DNA of 64,000 nt from Aquilaria yunnanensis. Its lineage: Eukaryota; Streptophyta; Magnoliopsida; Malvales; Thymelaeaceae. Under the pieces are notes generated by a model. That model was not told the DNA's origin. It did no database searches and was given only the letters and a program-made list of their open reading frames with translations. Of this stretch, positions 49,543 through 59,949 are shown in pieces; positions within the stretch are counted from its first letter, which is position 1; each line of letters opens with the position of its first letter. Position numbers and translations under genes: made by a program. The stretch spans positions 1,736,001 through 1,800,000 of the forward strand of contig JBDJPA010000012.1 of assembly GCA_039654915.1 (NCBI GenBank). The letters are read 5' to 3'.

Positions 49543-52500
49543 GTTAGTCCTAGAACATCTTTTGAAAGTGGTGGAACACAAACCCCTAATAATAAAAGGT
49601 GAATACCTAGGGTTAAATGGAACTGAAGTTGAAATAGAGCTGGGTAAAATACCCATAGCAAGAGAATTCCCTGAAGTGTTCCCCACTGATCTCCCAGGAC
49701 TCCCTCCTGCAAGAGAGGTTGAGTTTGAGATCAAATTGGTGCCAGGAGCTGCACCAGCATCTATTGCTCCTTACAGGATGGCTATTCCTGAAATGGTGGA
49801 ACTAAAGAAGCAACTGGATGAGTTGCTTGAGAAGGGTTTCATAAGGCCAAGTACATCTCCTTGGGGAGCACCTGTACTTTTTGTGAAGAAGAAAGATGGA
49901 ACCCTTAGGTTGTGCATCGATTACAGGAAGCTCAATGCACTAACCATTAAGAATAAGTACCCCCTCCCAAGGATCGAGGATCTATTTGATCAGTTAAAGG
50001 GAGCTAAGGTCTTTTCCAAAATAGACCTCAGATCTGGATACTTCCAGCTGAGAGTCAGGGAAGAAGATGTCCCAAAGACAGCTTTCAGAACCAGATATGG
50101 TCACTTTGAGTACACAGTGATGCCATTTGGGCTCACAAATGCGCCAGCCTTTTTCATGGACCTCATGCAAAGAGTGTTCAAGGCTTATTTGGACCACTTT
50201 GTTGTGGTATTTATCGATGACATATTAGTGTACTCAAAGGATGAAGAAGCCCATAAGGAGCACCTGAGAAGGGTGCTAAGCCTGTTAAAGGAACATGAGT
50301 TATATGGCAAACTAAGTAAGTGCCAATTCTGGGCTAAGGAAATTGGGTTTCTCGGACATGTGATCAATGAGCATGGAATAGCTGTTGATCCCGAGAAAAT
50401 CAAAGCTGTCTTGGAATGGAAGCAACCTCAGACTGTGAGGGACATAAGAAGCTTCCTAGGACTTGCTGGCTACTACAGGAGATTCGTGCCCAAGTTTTCT
50501 GTACTAGCAGCTCCGCTCACTCAATTGACAAGAAAGGACCAAAAGTTTGAGTGGAGTGAGCAATGTGAGGCTAGCTTCCAAGAACTTAAGGAAAGATTGA
50601 CTACAGCCCCAATACTGGTTCTACCAGACCCTACTAAGGAGTATATAGTTTACACTGATGCTTCTCGGGTTGGGCTGGGCTGTGTCTTAATGCAAGGGAA
50701 GCAAGCAATAGCCTATGGGTCAAGACAATTAAGGCCTCATGAGAAGAATTATCCAGTTCATGATCTGGAGTTAGCGGCAGTGATCTTTGCTCTGAAGCAG
50801 TGGAGGCACTACCTACTTGGAGGCAGATTCCAAGTCTTCACAGACCACAAGAGTCTAAGGTACTTGTTTACACAAAAGGACCTGAACATGAGGCAAAGAA
50901 GATGGCTTGAGTACCTAAAAGATTTTGAGTGCGTCATCGAGTATACGGCCGGGAAGGCCAATGTGGTAGCTGATGCTCTCAGTAGGAAGTACACGGGAAT
51001 ACTCAAAGCCACTGGAGAGCCTACTAAGGCAGAGGTACTCAGTTTATCTGAATTGGCCCAGGAATGGAAACACTGGGAGATGGACCAAGTAAAGGTCCTA
51101 ACTATTAGGTCTGAATGGAAAGACCTAATTCAGGAAGCTCAGCTTCAAGATGAGGAGATTCCCAGGATCTCTGGGCAAAAACGAGGGAAATTGTATCAAG
51201 GATTTTCCTTTAAGGCTGGAATATTATATTTCCAGAATAGGATTTATGTGCCAAATAGGAATGGAATTAGGCAACAAATCCTAGAAGAAGCCCACTCCAG
51301 CTTGATGAGTATGCATCCTGGAGCTCAGAAAATGTATAAGAATTTGAGATCCCATTTCTGGTGGCCATATATGAAGCAGGAGATTGGTGCTTCTGTGGCT
51401 AAGTGTATGACTTGTCAGCAAGTCAAAGTGGAACACCAGAGACCTGGTGGAAAATTACAGAGCTTACCTATACCAGAAAGGAAATGGGGATCCATATCCA
51501 TGGACTTTGTAGTGGGTTTGCCACTGACCCGAAGAAAGAGTAATACAATCTGGGTCATAGTGGACAGATTGACTAAGGCAGCCCACTTTTTGCCCATAAA
51601 CCTTACAGACTCCTTGGAGAAGTTAGCCCAACAATATGTTAAGGAGATAGTAAGGCTACATGGTGTACCAGACGACATTGTCTCAGATCGAGACCCAAGA
51701 TTTGTTTCCAGATTCTGGAAGTCCTTGCACCATGCCATGGGCACTAAGTTAAAATTCAGTTCCGCATACCATCCTCAAACGGACGGACAGACTGAAAGAA
51801 CCATTCAAACCTTGGAAGATATGTTGAGGTGTTGTATTATTGACTTCCAAGGAGAATGGGATAAACACTTGCCTTTAGTGGAGTTTTCGTACAATAATAG
51901 TCATCACTCAGTGATTGGCATGGCACCTTATGAGGCACTATATGGAAGGAGATGCATAACTCCACACTGCTGGCATGAGCCAGGTGATAAGTTGGAAATT
52001 GGCCCAGAACTCATAAGAGAGACTACTGGGAAAGTTAAGCTAATCCAGGAAAGGATTAAGGCTGCCAACAATAGGCAAGAATCATATGCCAACCTCAAGA
52101 AAAGAAGAGACCTGGAGTTCCAGGCAGGAGACCAAGTGTGGTTGAAAGTATCTCCCATGAAGGGAGTAATGAGGTTTGGTAAGCGGGGAAAATTAGCCCC
52201 GAGGTATGTAGGACCATACCTAATACTCGCAAGAGTAGGAAATGTAGCCTACAAGTTAGAACTACCACCTGAGCTGGGACATGTACATGACACATTTCAT
52301 GTAAGCTTGTTGAAGAAGTGTGTCTCCGACCCTAAACAAGTGGTACATGTCACTAGTGTGCCCATTACCCAAGATCTTACATATGAGGAAGAACCAATTC
52401 GGGTATTGGCAAGGGACACTAGAAAGCTCAGGAGTAAGTGGATATCGATGGTAAAAGTCCAATGGACTAACCATTCTGAGGAGGAGGCAACATGGGAGGT

Positions 52501-52576
52501 TGAAACTGAAATGCTTAAGAACTATCCGGATACCTTTCCTAAGCTCCTAGGAAATTTGGAGGACCAAATTTCTTAA
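49529..52576 (+). CDS. pol: Gypsy RT, RNase H, integrase and chromodomain
   Basis: Open from 49529 with no ATG at its head; the stretch from the TTG at 49562 has 1004 codons and residues are counted from there. [12 protein letters not shown] (about 153-162), [12 protein letters not shown], and [10 protein letters not shown] with the catalytic aspartates at 219-220. RNase [11 protein letters not shown] near 363 and FTDHKSLRY. Integrase: an HHCC finger ending CMTCQQVK, then the catalytic triad in [16 protein letters not shown] and [12 protein letters not shown]-terminus: [20 protein letters not shown], the chromodomain found in chromoviruses and thought to guide insertion to chromatin. The stop TAA overlaps the polypurine tract. 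The frame is +1 relative to protease. Confidence 0.95.
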   Translation, partial: KKSSRLVLEHLLKVVEHKPLIIKGEYLGLNGTEVEIELGKIPIAREFPEVFPTDLPGLPPAREVEFEIKLVPGAAPASIAPYRMAIPEMVELKKQLDELLEKGFIRPSTSPWGAPVLFVKKKDGTLRLCIDYRKLNALTIKNKYPLPRIEDLFDQLKGAKVFSKIDLRSGYFQLRVREEDVPKTAFRTRYGHFEYTVMPFGLTNAPAFFMDLMQRVFKAYLDHFVVVFIDDILVYSKDEEAHKEHLRRVLSLLKEHELYGKLSKCQFWAKEIGFLGHVINEHGIAVDPEKIKAVLEWKQPQTVRDIRSFLGLAGYYRRFVPKFSVLAAPLTQLTRKDQKFEWSEQCEASFQELKERLTTAPILVLPDPTKEYIVYTDASRVGLGCVLMQGKQAIAYGSRQLRPHEKNYPVHDLELAAVIFALKQWRHYLLGGRFQVFTDHKSLRYLFTQKDLNMRQRRWLEYLKDFECVIEYTAGKANVVADALSRKYTGILKATGEPTKAEVLSLSELAQEWKHWEMDQVKVLTIRSEWKDLIQEAQLQDEEIPRISGQKRGKLYQGFSFKAGILYFQNRIYVPNRNGIRQQILEEAHSSLMSMHPGAQKMYKNLRSHFWWPYMKQEIGASVAKCMTCQQVKVEHQRPGGKLQSLPIPERKWGSISMDFVVGLPLTRRKSNTIWVIVDRLTKAAHFLPINLTDSLEKLAQQYVKEIVRLHGVPDDIVSDRDPRFVSRFWKSLHHAMGTKLKFSSAYHPQTDGQTERTIQTLEDMLRCCIIDFQGEWDKHLPLVEFSYNNSHHSVIGMAPYEALYGRRCITPHCWHEPGDKLEIGPELIRETTGKVKLIQERIKAANNRQESYANLKKRRDLEFQAGDQVWLKVSPMKGVMRFGKRGKLAPRYVGPYLILARVGNVAYKLELPPELGHVHDTFHVSLLKKCVSDPKQVVHVTSVPITQDLTYEEEPIRVLARDTRKLRSKWISMVKVQWTNHSEEEATWEVETEMLKNYPDTFPKLLGNLEDQIS

Positions 52577-52587
52577 GGAGGGGAGTG
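52575..52587 (+). other. Gypsy polypurine tract
   Basis: aaggaggggagtg directly before the 3' LTR, the plus-strand primer site. Confidence 0.85.
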
Positions 52588-52588
52588 T

Positions 52589-55323
52589 TGTAATGCCCGG
52601 AAAATCCAAACTGATTAGGTCCCGGGGTAAGTGGATTGGGAGCCAAAGAATTTTCCTAATTTGGGAATTTAGCTGAATTAATGTGAGGGGACATTAAATT
52701 AAGTGTTAAGGATTCATGAAATTAAGCTTGGCTTAGGCCAAGAAAAATAATGGTGAAAATGGTGGATTTCAAAGATAAAGGACTCAATTGAACAAAGGAA
52801 TTGTTGTAAGTTGGGCTCAATTGCCCAAATTCAAAAGATTGGAGGACTAAGTGGGGAATTGACCCATTTTCATGGCCTTGGATGCCATGGCTAGCCATGT
52901 CCATTCAAAATAATATATTTTATGCCACCTCCACCTCCACCCACACCTCCACTCACCTTTGTCCCCCACCTTCACCATTTCATCATTTAACTTCACCAAT
53001 TCTTCCAATTTGTCCCCCCACTTTGTCTCCCACTTCCCATTTGAATTATTACTCCACTAAGGCATTATTCCCACCCATTTTGGACACCCATAACCGTACA
53101 TACACTCCCCCATTCAACAAAATACATTTCTTCACTCATCTCACCTCATTCAAGCCATTTCACTCTCTTTCTTCAATCTCTCTCTACAAACTCTCTCTCC
53201 CTTCTCTCTAGTTTTGGCCAACACTTGTTCTTCTCTCCAAGAACATTTCTAACTCTTCTCCTTCCTCCAAAAATTCTGCCATCACTAGAAATCACCCTTC
53301 CATAAATTAAAACCAAGTGTTCTTGGTGGAATTCATGCTCTAAACACCCAAAGAGCAAGAATCAAGTAAAAGATTCAAAGAAAACCAAGGAGAGAAATTC
53401 GGCCATCTTCATTTCTTAGAGGTTTTGAACTCTTCTCAAGGAGTTCTTTATGTATATGAGCTTCTAAGCTCATTGGGAGGAAGAATCAAGAAAAAAATTT
53501 GAAGAACATCAAGCACACAAAATTCGGTCTCACCTCCTAGTCGAGGTTTCGTAAGTGTGAACCAAGTATTCTTGGTATTTTGATTTCTTTAAGATAATTA
53601 CCAAGTGTTCTTGGTATTTTATGGATTACTAATTTATTTGGCCATTTTGGTTCTTGTGCTAGAAAATCATTTCTAGAAACCAACAAGCGAGGAAATCGAA
53701 GGAAAACAAGCTTCTAAGAAGCTTTCGGTATTGGTAAGGATTCCTATACTCTTTGAGTATTCGGGCCCCTAGGTGATGGTCAAAGAACCATATGATCCTA
53801 GGTGTGCTAAGAGGGCATAAGTTAAATTATTGCTTCGGCAATTCTGTATCGCTCATGAGCTAAGTTAAGTAAGCAAGCATTATGGGCTAGGATTTAAGTA
53901 GGCCACCTTAAATTCCTATGCTAAGTGAGATCTCCGAAAATGAAAAGTATGTGAAATTAATGAAATAAAACTTGAGGGATGCTTGCTGCCCTTCTGTAAA
54001 TCAAGGTGTTAAGTGGCGTGTGTTTGTGTGCTTCTATGAATTTGTTGTGCATGCTAACCCCCGATTTCGATTATTATTGTATATACATGTATCTTTGTGT
54101 TTTCTTTGTCTTTATGTTTTCTTTGCAGGATTTTTGGAATATTTATTGCCATTACATTCTTGGCATATGTTAGGCCATAAAGGCCATATGTTAGGCTTTG
54201 GAAGCCATACGGAATCCTTATTGAGATTTAAATCTCACCCGCCCTACTCTACCTTTGTAGGAAAAAGTGTGCTCGAAAGATTGAGCTAAGAGTCCTAAGT
54301 ACTCTTTCTGTGGTGTTGAGGTTGAGTATGTAAATACTATTTGCTCAATTTATTCTAAGTATTTACCTTTAGTTGCTTGAAAATCAAGCTAATAAAATGT
54401 GGACTTTGTGTGCAGGACTACGAGTCTAGAAACTGTGGGAACAACGTCTTAAGGTGGATTTGTGTTCTTTGGATTATGGCTTGCTTTTAAGCATGTAATA
54501 GTTGGTCTTAGTTAAATGACCAAATTTATGGACTTAGCTAAAATTTGGCCAAACTTAGTATTTTGGGCTTGTAATATGGACTATGGACACTTTGGGTGTT
54601 TTTATTGCTTGGTGGACTTACCAAGGCCCATGCATGTTTTATGGAAGTATGATTTTCATGAAAATCGGAAGCATGTATAAATTGGGCTTAAATGCATGTT
54701 TTGGGCTTAAATAAGAAATTAGAAAATTTGAATATGTTCTTGGTTAATTTTGGGCCATATGCATGTTAAGTATGGAAAAGGCCCATAAGCCCATGTTTAT
54801 GTTGAAAGCATGCTATGTTTGGATTTGTATGCACACTCAAAGAAAAACATGCAAATAAACTTGGAGAAGCATGAAATTGGATGCATGTGTAAAGATTGGC
54901 TAATAAGGAATTCAAGTGCACGTACGTGAATTAATATATGCCTAAGCATTAGTTGCATCTAAAGGCATTAAGTGATTATGTGCACTAGTGAACACTAAAA
55001 CACATAAGCATGCAAACCATATGCATGAAAATAAGTTTTCAAACTTAAGTTGGTGTTTTGGATGCCATGCATAATCTTGGCTAAAGCTTGGTAAATACCA
55101 TGAAAATGAACACATGAAATCCACATAGGTGCTAGTTTGTTTCCAAGAGCACTTAAACTTAAACCTTTAATAAGAACATAACAAGCTAGTACCAGTAAGT
55201 ATCCTGGGGTTCGTGCCCATAAGTCTTAGTGAGTAATAAAAGTCCCTTCGATTTAATTAAACTTCCGCTGCATGTTTTAGGTAATTGGGCCCGGATGGGC
55301 CAGGGGCAGTTTAGGGCACGACA
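52589..55323 (+). repeat. Gypsy 3' LTR
   Basis: 2735 bp, offset 7890 from the 5' LTR; no difference was seen across the whole length. The ACCAAG-N4-CTTGGT palindromes recur at 53312, 53561 and 53600. Confidence 0.96.
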
Positions 55324-56071
55324 GGGACTCATAAGGAGAGAATAGGGAGAGTGTGGGTGTGGGCATGCGATTAATGAGATACACAGCGGTGGCAAAGGCA
55401 TAGTTCCAGTATATAAGCGGAAGTGAGGCGTGAGTGAGTAAAGAGAGGCCAGTTTCAACAATATGTCGATGTCGGTGTTCGGAGAGACCATTGTGTTCAG
55501 GTGTATGTGGGGGAGAGGTAAAATGAGAAATTCCATGAAGGGAGAGGAATTGATCCAAAGCTTGATATTTCCCACCATTGTCGGAGTAAAGAGTGACAAT
55601 GGGGTGTTTGAAGTGATTTTCTACTAGTGCTTTGAATCGAATAAAAACATCATAGACATGAGATTTCTTCTTTAAGGGGTAATACCAGGTATAGCGTGTG
55701 AAGTGATCAACAAAAATAACATAATACTTGAAGTTATCCACAGAATAAACGGGGGAGGTCCAGACATCTGAAAATATGATTTGTAAGGGGTGGGATGAAG
55801 TAATTGTAGATAAAGAGAAAGGAAGTTTGTGACTTTTATTACTTAAACAGGCATTACAATGGGAGTTTTGTGTCACAGAGTAAGGCAAAGAGAATGTGGA
55901 CAAAATGTGGTGAAGAATGGATGATGATGGATGGCCTAACCGAGAGTGCCATTCTGAGGAAGTGGTCTTGATACTAGAAAAGGCAACAAGTGGAGAAGAC
56001 AGTGTTGAAGAGGAGGTTGGCCACTCATAGACGCCATCTTTAGTGTTTCCCGTCAACAAAATTGCCCCCTG
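55324..56071 (-). pseudogene. Copia integrase N-terminal and catalytic core
   Basis: A minus-strand frame with the HHCC zinc finger (EWHSRLGHPS ... CNAC) followed by the catalytic core: FSDVWTSP supplies the first Asp, LYSDNGGKYQ the second, and HNGLSEHRHRHIVE the Glu. The frame stays open into the gypsy LTR, where the last residues before the junction are LFSPYES. It is out of frame with gag because of an extra base in the C5 run at 56065-56069 (plus-strand view). Confidence 0.9.
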
Positions 56072-57359
56072 TGCTTAGATCCTTAACATGAAAGACAGTG
56101 GGTAAGAATTCAATAGAGACATTATTATTATTGCAAAATTGATAGATAGAGATAAGGTTCTTTTTCATGTTAGGCACGCAAAGAATATTATGTAAATTGA
56201 AAGTGCGAGTAGGTGTAGGAAGGGTGGTGGAACTAGTGTGGGTGATGTGAAGACCCGAGCCGTCGCCGATCGTAATGTCATCAGTCCCTGCATAAGGAGT
56301 GTGAAGAGAGAGATTATTCAAATCCATGGTGACATGATGTGATGCCCTACTGTTGAGCAGCCATGTGGGGGTGTCAGTGGTTTCAATAGATGCAAAGTGT
56401 GCACGGGGTTGCCATGGAGAATTAGGACGAGGAGTCTGCGGGCGTGTGGCCGAGGAAGCAAATGAGGATTGAGTGTTGACAAGTCGATAGAGGGAGCATC
56501 GTTTGACAGTGTGGCCTTGAGCACCACATCCTTGACAGTACCCAAGATATGGACGTGGTGTAGGACGATCATTGCGTGGAGCATTTGATTGTTGTCCTTG
56601 ATGCTGAAAGGCGGTTGTGGAGGGACGCCAAGGTCGATTGCTGCGTTGAATGACATGGTTTGCAGTAGCCGGGAAGAATGATGGTTGTGCATGTGATTGC
56701 TGGAGAGACGCTTCCTTGTTGATAAGTTTTTCATGAATTTCATCAAAGGAGACGGGCGTTTCACGAGCATGGACGACATCAATGATTCCTTTGTATTCTT
56801 CCCCAAGACCATCAAGAATTTTATCAATGAGGTCCTCTTCATCAACGGGTTTTTCAAGAAGAGCAAGTTCATCTGCCCTATTTTTAATGAATTGCATATA
56901 TTCAGAGATTGTCTTTGAACCTTTGACACAGTTCTTCAGTTGATCCTTGATCTGTTTGATGTGTCCACGGGATGGTTTGGCATAAGTGTTAGCCAAGCTG
57001 GCCCAAGCTTCTTGTGATGTGGTGCTGCGGGCGAGAAGTGGTTGGATGGGTAGAGAGACTGCCCCAAGAAGTGCACTAAAGATGAGGCAATCCTGGCGCT
57101 TCCATGTTGTGTAGGCTGGATTTGGAGCTGACTTGCCGCTTAGGGTGATAATCGGTGTGGGACTGGGATGAGAACCATCAAGAAAGCCGTATAGATCATA
57201 TCCTTCGAGTAGACTTCTGATTTGAAGGCTCTATGTGATATAGCTGCTAGGAGTTAATTTTGTAATGTTTGTAATGTTGATGGTAACAAGTGGATTAGTT
57301 GGGTCTTGGGTGTTTTGAATGGTGGTGTAAGAGGTTGCAGAGGTTTCGTCGAAAGCCAT
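56040..57359 (-). pseudogene. Copia Gag and protease start, with internal stop
   Basis: Begins MAFDETSATS at 57359. Codon 43 is TAG (57233-57231), where relatives have a Trp codon before LQIRSLLEGYDLYG. The frame is otherwise open through the UBN2-type capsid region, a CCHC knuckle CQGCGAQGHTVKRC and the protease head. The protease active site, normally DSGAS, reads NSRAS (56354-56346): the catalytic Asp is Asn and the Gly is Arg. The frame ends at 56040 after a one-base shift, with integrase continuing in another frame. No active protein can be made from this copy. Confidence 0.9.
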
Positions 57360-57405
57360 GGTGGAGAAAGGGAGAAGAAAATAAGATCAGGTCAGAAACG
57401 TGAGT

Positions 57406-57417
57406 GCTCTGATACCA
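57406..57417 (-). other. Copia primer-binding site
   Basis: Minus-strand TGGTATCAGAGC, directly adjoining the 5' LTR; it matches initiator Met tRNA. Confidence 0.9.
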
Positions 57418-57634
57418 TATTGACACTGTCGAATACTGGCTTTTCTTGTCTTTCATTGAGCAAAAGTGAGGTATATATACACGTACAGGAGTTTGGCTTA
57501 TTTGACCAAATCTTAATTAATATTAAATCAAATATTCTGATTTTAACTAATTGCCTAATCTACAGATATTATACATAAATAGAAAACTAATACGATTATT
57601 TAAATCCATAGTTAATAAGGTAATTCCTCTAATA
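57418..57634 (-). repeat. Copia 5' LTR
   Basis: 217 bp. A TATATATA motif near 57472-57479 is a likely promoter element for the minus-strand transcript. Confidence 0.92.
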
Positions 57635-57639
57635 CAGAA

Positions 57640-58777
57640 CACGTCCAGTGAAGAGCTTCACATGAGTCAAAAGTACCCAATGACATAAGAGCGTAATTTT
57701 GCCCAATACAAGCCTCATTTTTGTTTTCGTGCCACTGTTTCTATGTTGACTTGTGAAAAATGTTGACCAACTTAACTGAATTAATGTGATCCGAGTTGGC
57801 TATAATACCATTTGAAAGCTTAAATTCTATTTAATTAATAATTATTTGAATAATTTTTTTTATAAAATAATTAATTTTTCTATGAAATTTTTTTATACCC
57901 AACGAAGAAAAAGAAGAATAAATTAAAAAAATATATAACTTTCCAAAAAAAAAAAAGGTTAATTTTTTGACTTCCTTGTGTATAAAATTTGAATTGATGT
58001 ACAAATTGAACGAATTACTATCATAAATCAAAACAATCACTAATAACACATGTTTAAGATCACGTCACACATAATTAGCTCATAATAAGAAATTTATAGG
58101 CATTCTGCTGAGTATCTTAGTCTTCACTTTTTTCAACACTATATTCAATCATAAATATTCCACACAAAATACCACAAAAATTTGCAAAATTAAAGTCCCT
58201 CATCCATTCACGGAAGAGTAGTAGACAATCCACCGGCATCGGCCACCGTTATTGGGACGGGAGAGAGAGAGAGTTGTTGACCTGAACCGAAGCTACCATG
58301 CTTAGGGTTCCTCAAGACATAAAGTGACATGATCTCCTAGATTCATCGGATTTTGAGTAGTGGAAACCAATTTGACTTTATCATATGTTTGTCCGAATAC
58401 TCTTCAGTCCACTACTTCAACTAGGATTCCAATTGCACTCGTACTACTATATATTCTCAATTTTTTTCATATGAAAAAATGATTCCAGAAGATTCCATTT
58501 CATGACAGAAGCAGATGATGAGAATGAAAACATGGTTGTCCTTTAGTGTAGACACATGTTTAATTAAGAAGTGGAGGAAAAAAAGGTACTGGAAAATTTG
58601 TTTCATTTTCACTCAAAATACTATTGTCCAATTGGAAAAATAAAATAAAAACAATTTACAAAGGTTTCCCTCTCTCTTGGCCCGCATCCTAATTTAATAT
58701 AGCACTAGCTTCCATTCCATAATAGACGTTTTTGCCACTTCCTCGTGATATCTTACACAATTGTCTACTGGCGGTCA
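57640..58777. other. Intergenic between the copia element and the unknown gene
   Basis: AT-rich; no ORF is supported. The last few hundred bases may hold the 3' UTR of the gene at 58778-59611. Confidence 0.4.
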
Positions 58778-59611
58778 CTAAATTTCCCTCATCTGCCAAT
58801 TTGATTGCTTCTGCATATGCTCTTCAGCTGCTTTTTGCAGCACAAGATTGTGTTTGTTCCGAGCTTGACGGCGAATTTCAGTCAATCGGATCACTTTTCC
58901 CTGCGGTTTCCGGCCACTTGAACCACACTTGGACCGAGCTTGACGCCGGATTTGTGTCAGCCGAATGCTACCCTTTTGCCTAATGGCATTTCCCCTTCCT
59001 TCCTCGTTTCCATCCTCCCTAGCACGCACACCCTCTCGTCGCACTTCTGAGCGAGGCGCAGATGGTTTGTTTTGGACATTATCTTGTTCCTGATTCTGGC
59101 TCAACCAGGGTCCTGTTGGTTCATGTTCAAGTCCTCCATTTTGGCTTCCAGCTTCAGCCGTTCAAACAGATTCTTCCTCCAGTCAGCAGATAAAACAATG
59201 CCACAGAGTTGGAATTTAAACTACAAGGTCTATTTGGACTTACCCTTATCAATGGCCACAGAATCCCCAGCGTTTTCTTCTAGTCTATGAGCCTTTGGAT
59301 CTGTTGTATATGACCCTGAACAATAAGCAATAAACCATCTTACAAACTTCTGCCAAAAAGTTCAAAGCTTCTGCCTTTAAGTCGATTTCCAACTTCTACA
59401 GAAAACCCATCTGGGCAATACTCAAGCTTTTTTGTCAAAGAAGTGTTGATTCTTGAAAGAAAAAAAAAGTCAAACCTTTAAATATCCCATCTTTTCCAGG
59501 AAAGGAACATCCTTGCGGTTCTAGCATCAATTCAGCAGAATTTGCAAGGATCAGGAGACGATTATTGGTTCCAAAAACATCTGGAAGATGCCTTTCGGGT
59601 CTGGTGGTCAT
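58778..59611 (-). CDS. Unrecognised three-exon gene, basic protein with a repeated IRLTxIRRQAR motif
   Basis: Model: exons 59611-59476, 59315-59244 and 59151-58778, phase-consistent, 193 residues. The start is the ATG giving MTTRPERHLPDVFG. The N-terminal 70 residues are mixed; the middle is hydrophilic (PTGPWLSQNQEQD); the C-terminal part is strongly basic and contains two copies of a motif, IRLTQIRRQARSK and IRLTEIRRQARNK, about 25 residues apart, followed by a helix-like tail ending NWQMREI. No domain was recognised; the basic repeats suggest nucleic-acid or protein binding, which is only a guess. A 5' UTR intron (donor near 59754) and a TATA box at 59938-59933 support a transcribed gene. 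The exon 2-3 acceptor is the least certain junction. It is divergent from the PPR gene. Confidence 0.5.
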
Positions 59612-59932
59612 CTCAATCTGTTCTTCACCCAGAAGATGAACCGGAAAATGATTTTAGTCTCAGATTTGCTCTTCCAAATTTGATTCTATGTCCGACTTCA
59701 AACAGTCTCACATAAATATTAAATACCCAGTTCAGAGTTCAATAAAAAGTCTTACCCCAATTAAATCCAATCGATGAAGAAGCCAAATTTGGAAGTTGGA
59801 ACAGCAAAAGAAGAAACAAATCTGAAAGTTCTTCGCAAGAACGGAGGCACTTCGGTAATTACCAAACGGAGACTAATGCTGCCAATGATAAGACTCTAGT
59901 AGCCGTAGTTGGATTGGGAGTTGAACCAACTC

Positions 59933-59938
59933 TTTATA
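59933..59938 (-). promoter_or_regulatory. TATA-box candidate for the unknown gene
   Basis: Minus-strand tctataaaga, about 325 bp upstream of the proposed ATG and a fitting distance from the presumed 5' UTR. Confidence 0.45.
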
Positions 59939-59949
59939 GATAAATGTCG

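Larger units (their letters stand above)
44699..55323 (+). mobile_element. Ty3/gypsy chromovirus (Tekay-like), full length, 10,625 bp
   Basis: LTRs of 2735 bp at 44699-47433 and 52589-55323 (TGTAATGCCC ... GGCACGACA) with no difference found on visual comparison. The target duplication GGGAC is perfect at 44694-44698 and 55324-55328. The primer-binding site TGGTATCAGAGC at 47437-47448 matches initiator Met tRNA; a polypurine tract precedes the 3' LTR. Gag, protease, RT, RNase H, integrase and a C-terminal chromodomain occur in that order, which with the long LTRs indicates the Tekay (Del) clade. Insertion is recent. Two interruptions break gag-pol: a TAG at 48958 and a frame change near 49528-49541. 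Confidence 0.96.
42333..57634 (-). mobile_element. Ty1/copia LTR retrotransposon (Ale-like), split by a nested gypsy element
   Basis: Two 217-bp LTRs at 42333-42549 and 57418-57634 differ at three positions, all transitions. Without the nested insertion the element is about 4.67 kb, which with short LTRs fits the Ale/Retrofit group. Order on the minus strand is 5' LTR, a primer-binding site matching initiator Met tRNA (57417-57406), gag, protease, integrase, RT, RNase H, a polypurine tract (42561-42551) and 3' LTR. The flanks cagga (42328-42332) and cagaa (57635-57639) are a 4-of-5 target duplication. The LTRs start TATTAG and end CAATA, so the termini are TA...TA instead of TG...CA. The copy is non-functional: it carries premature stops, frameshifts, a changed protease site and the gypsy insertion. 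Confidence 0.93.
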
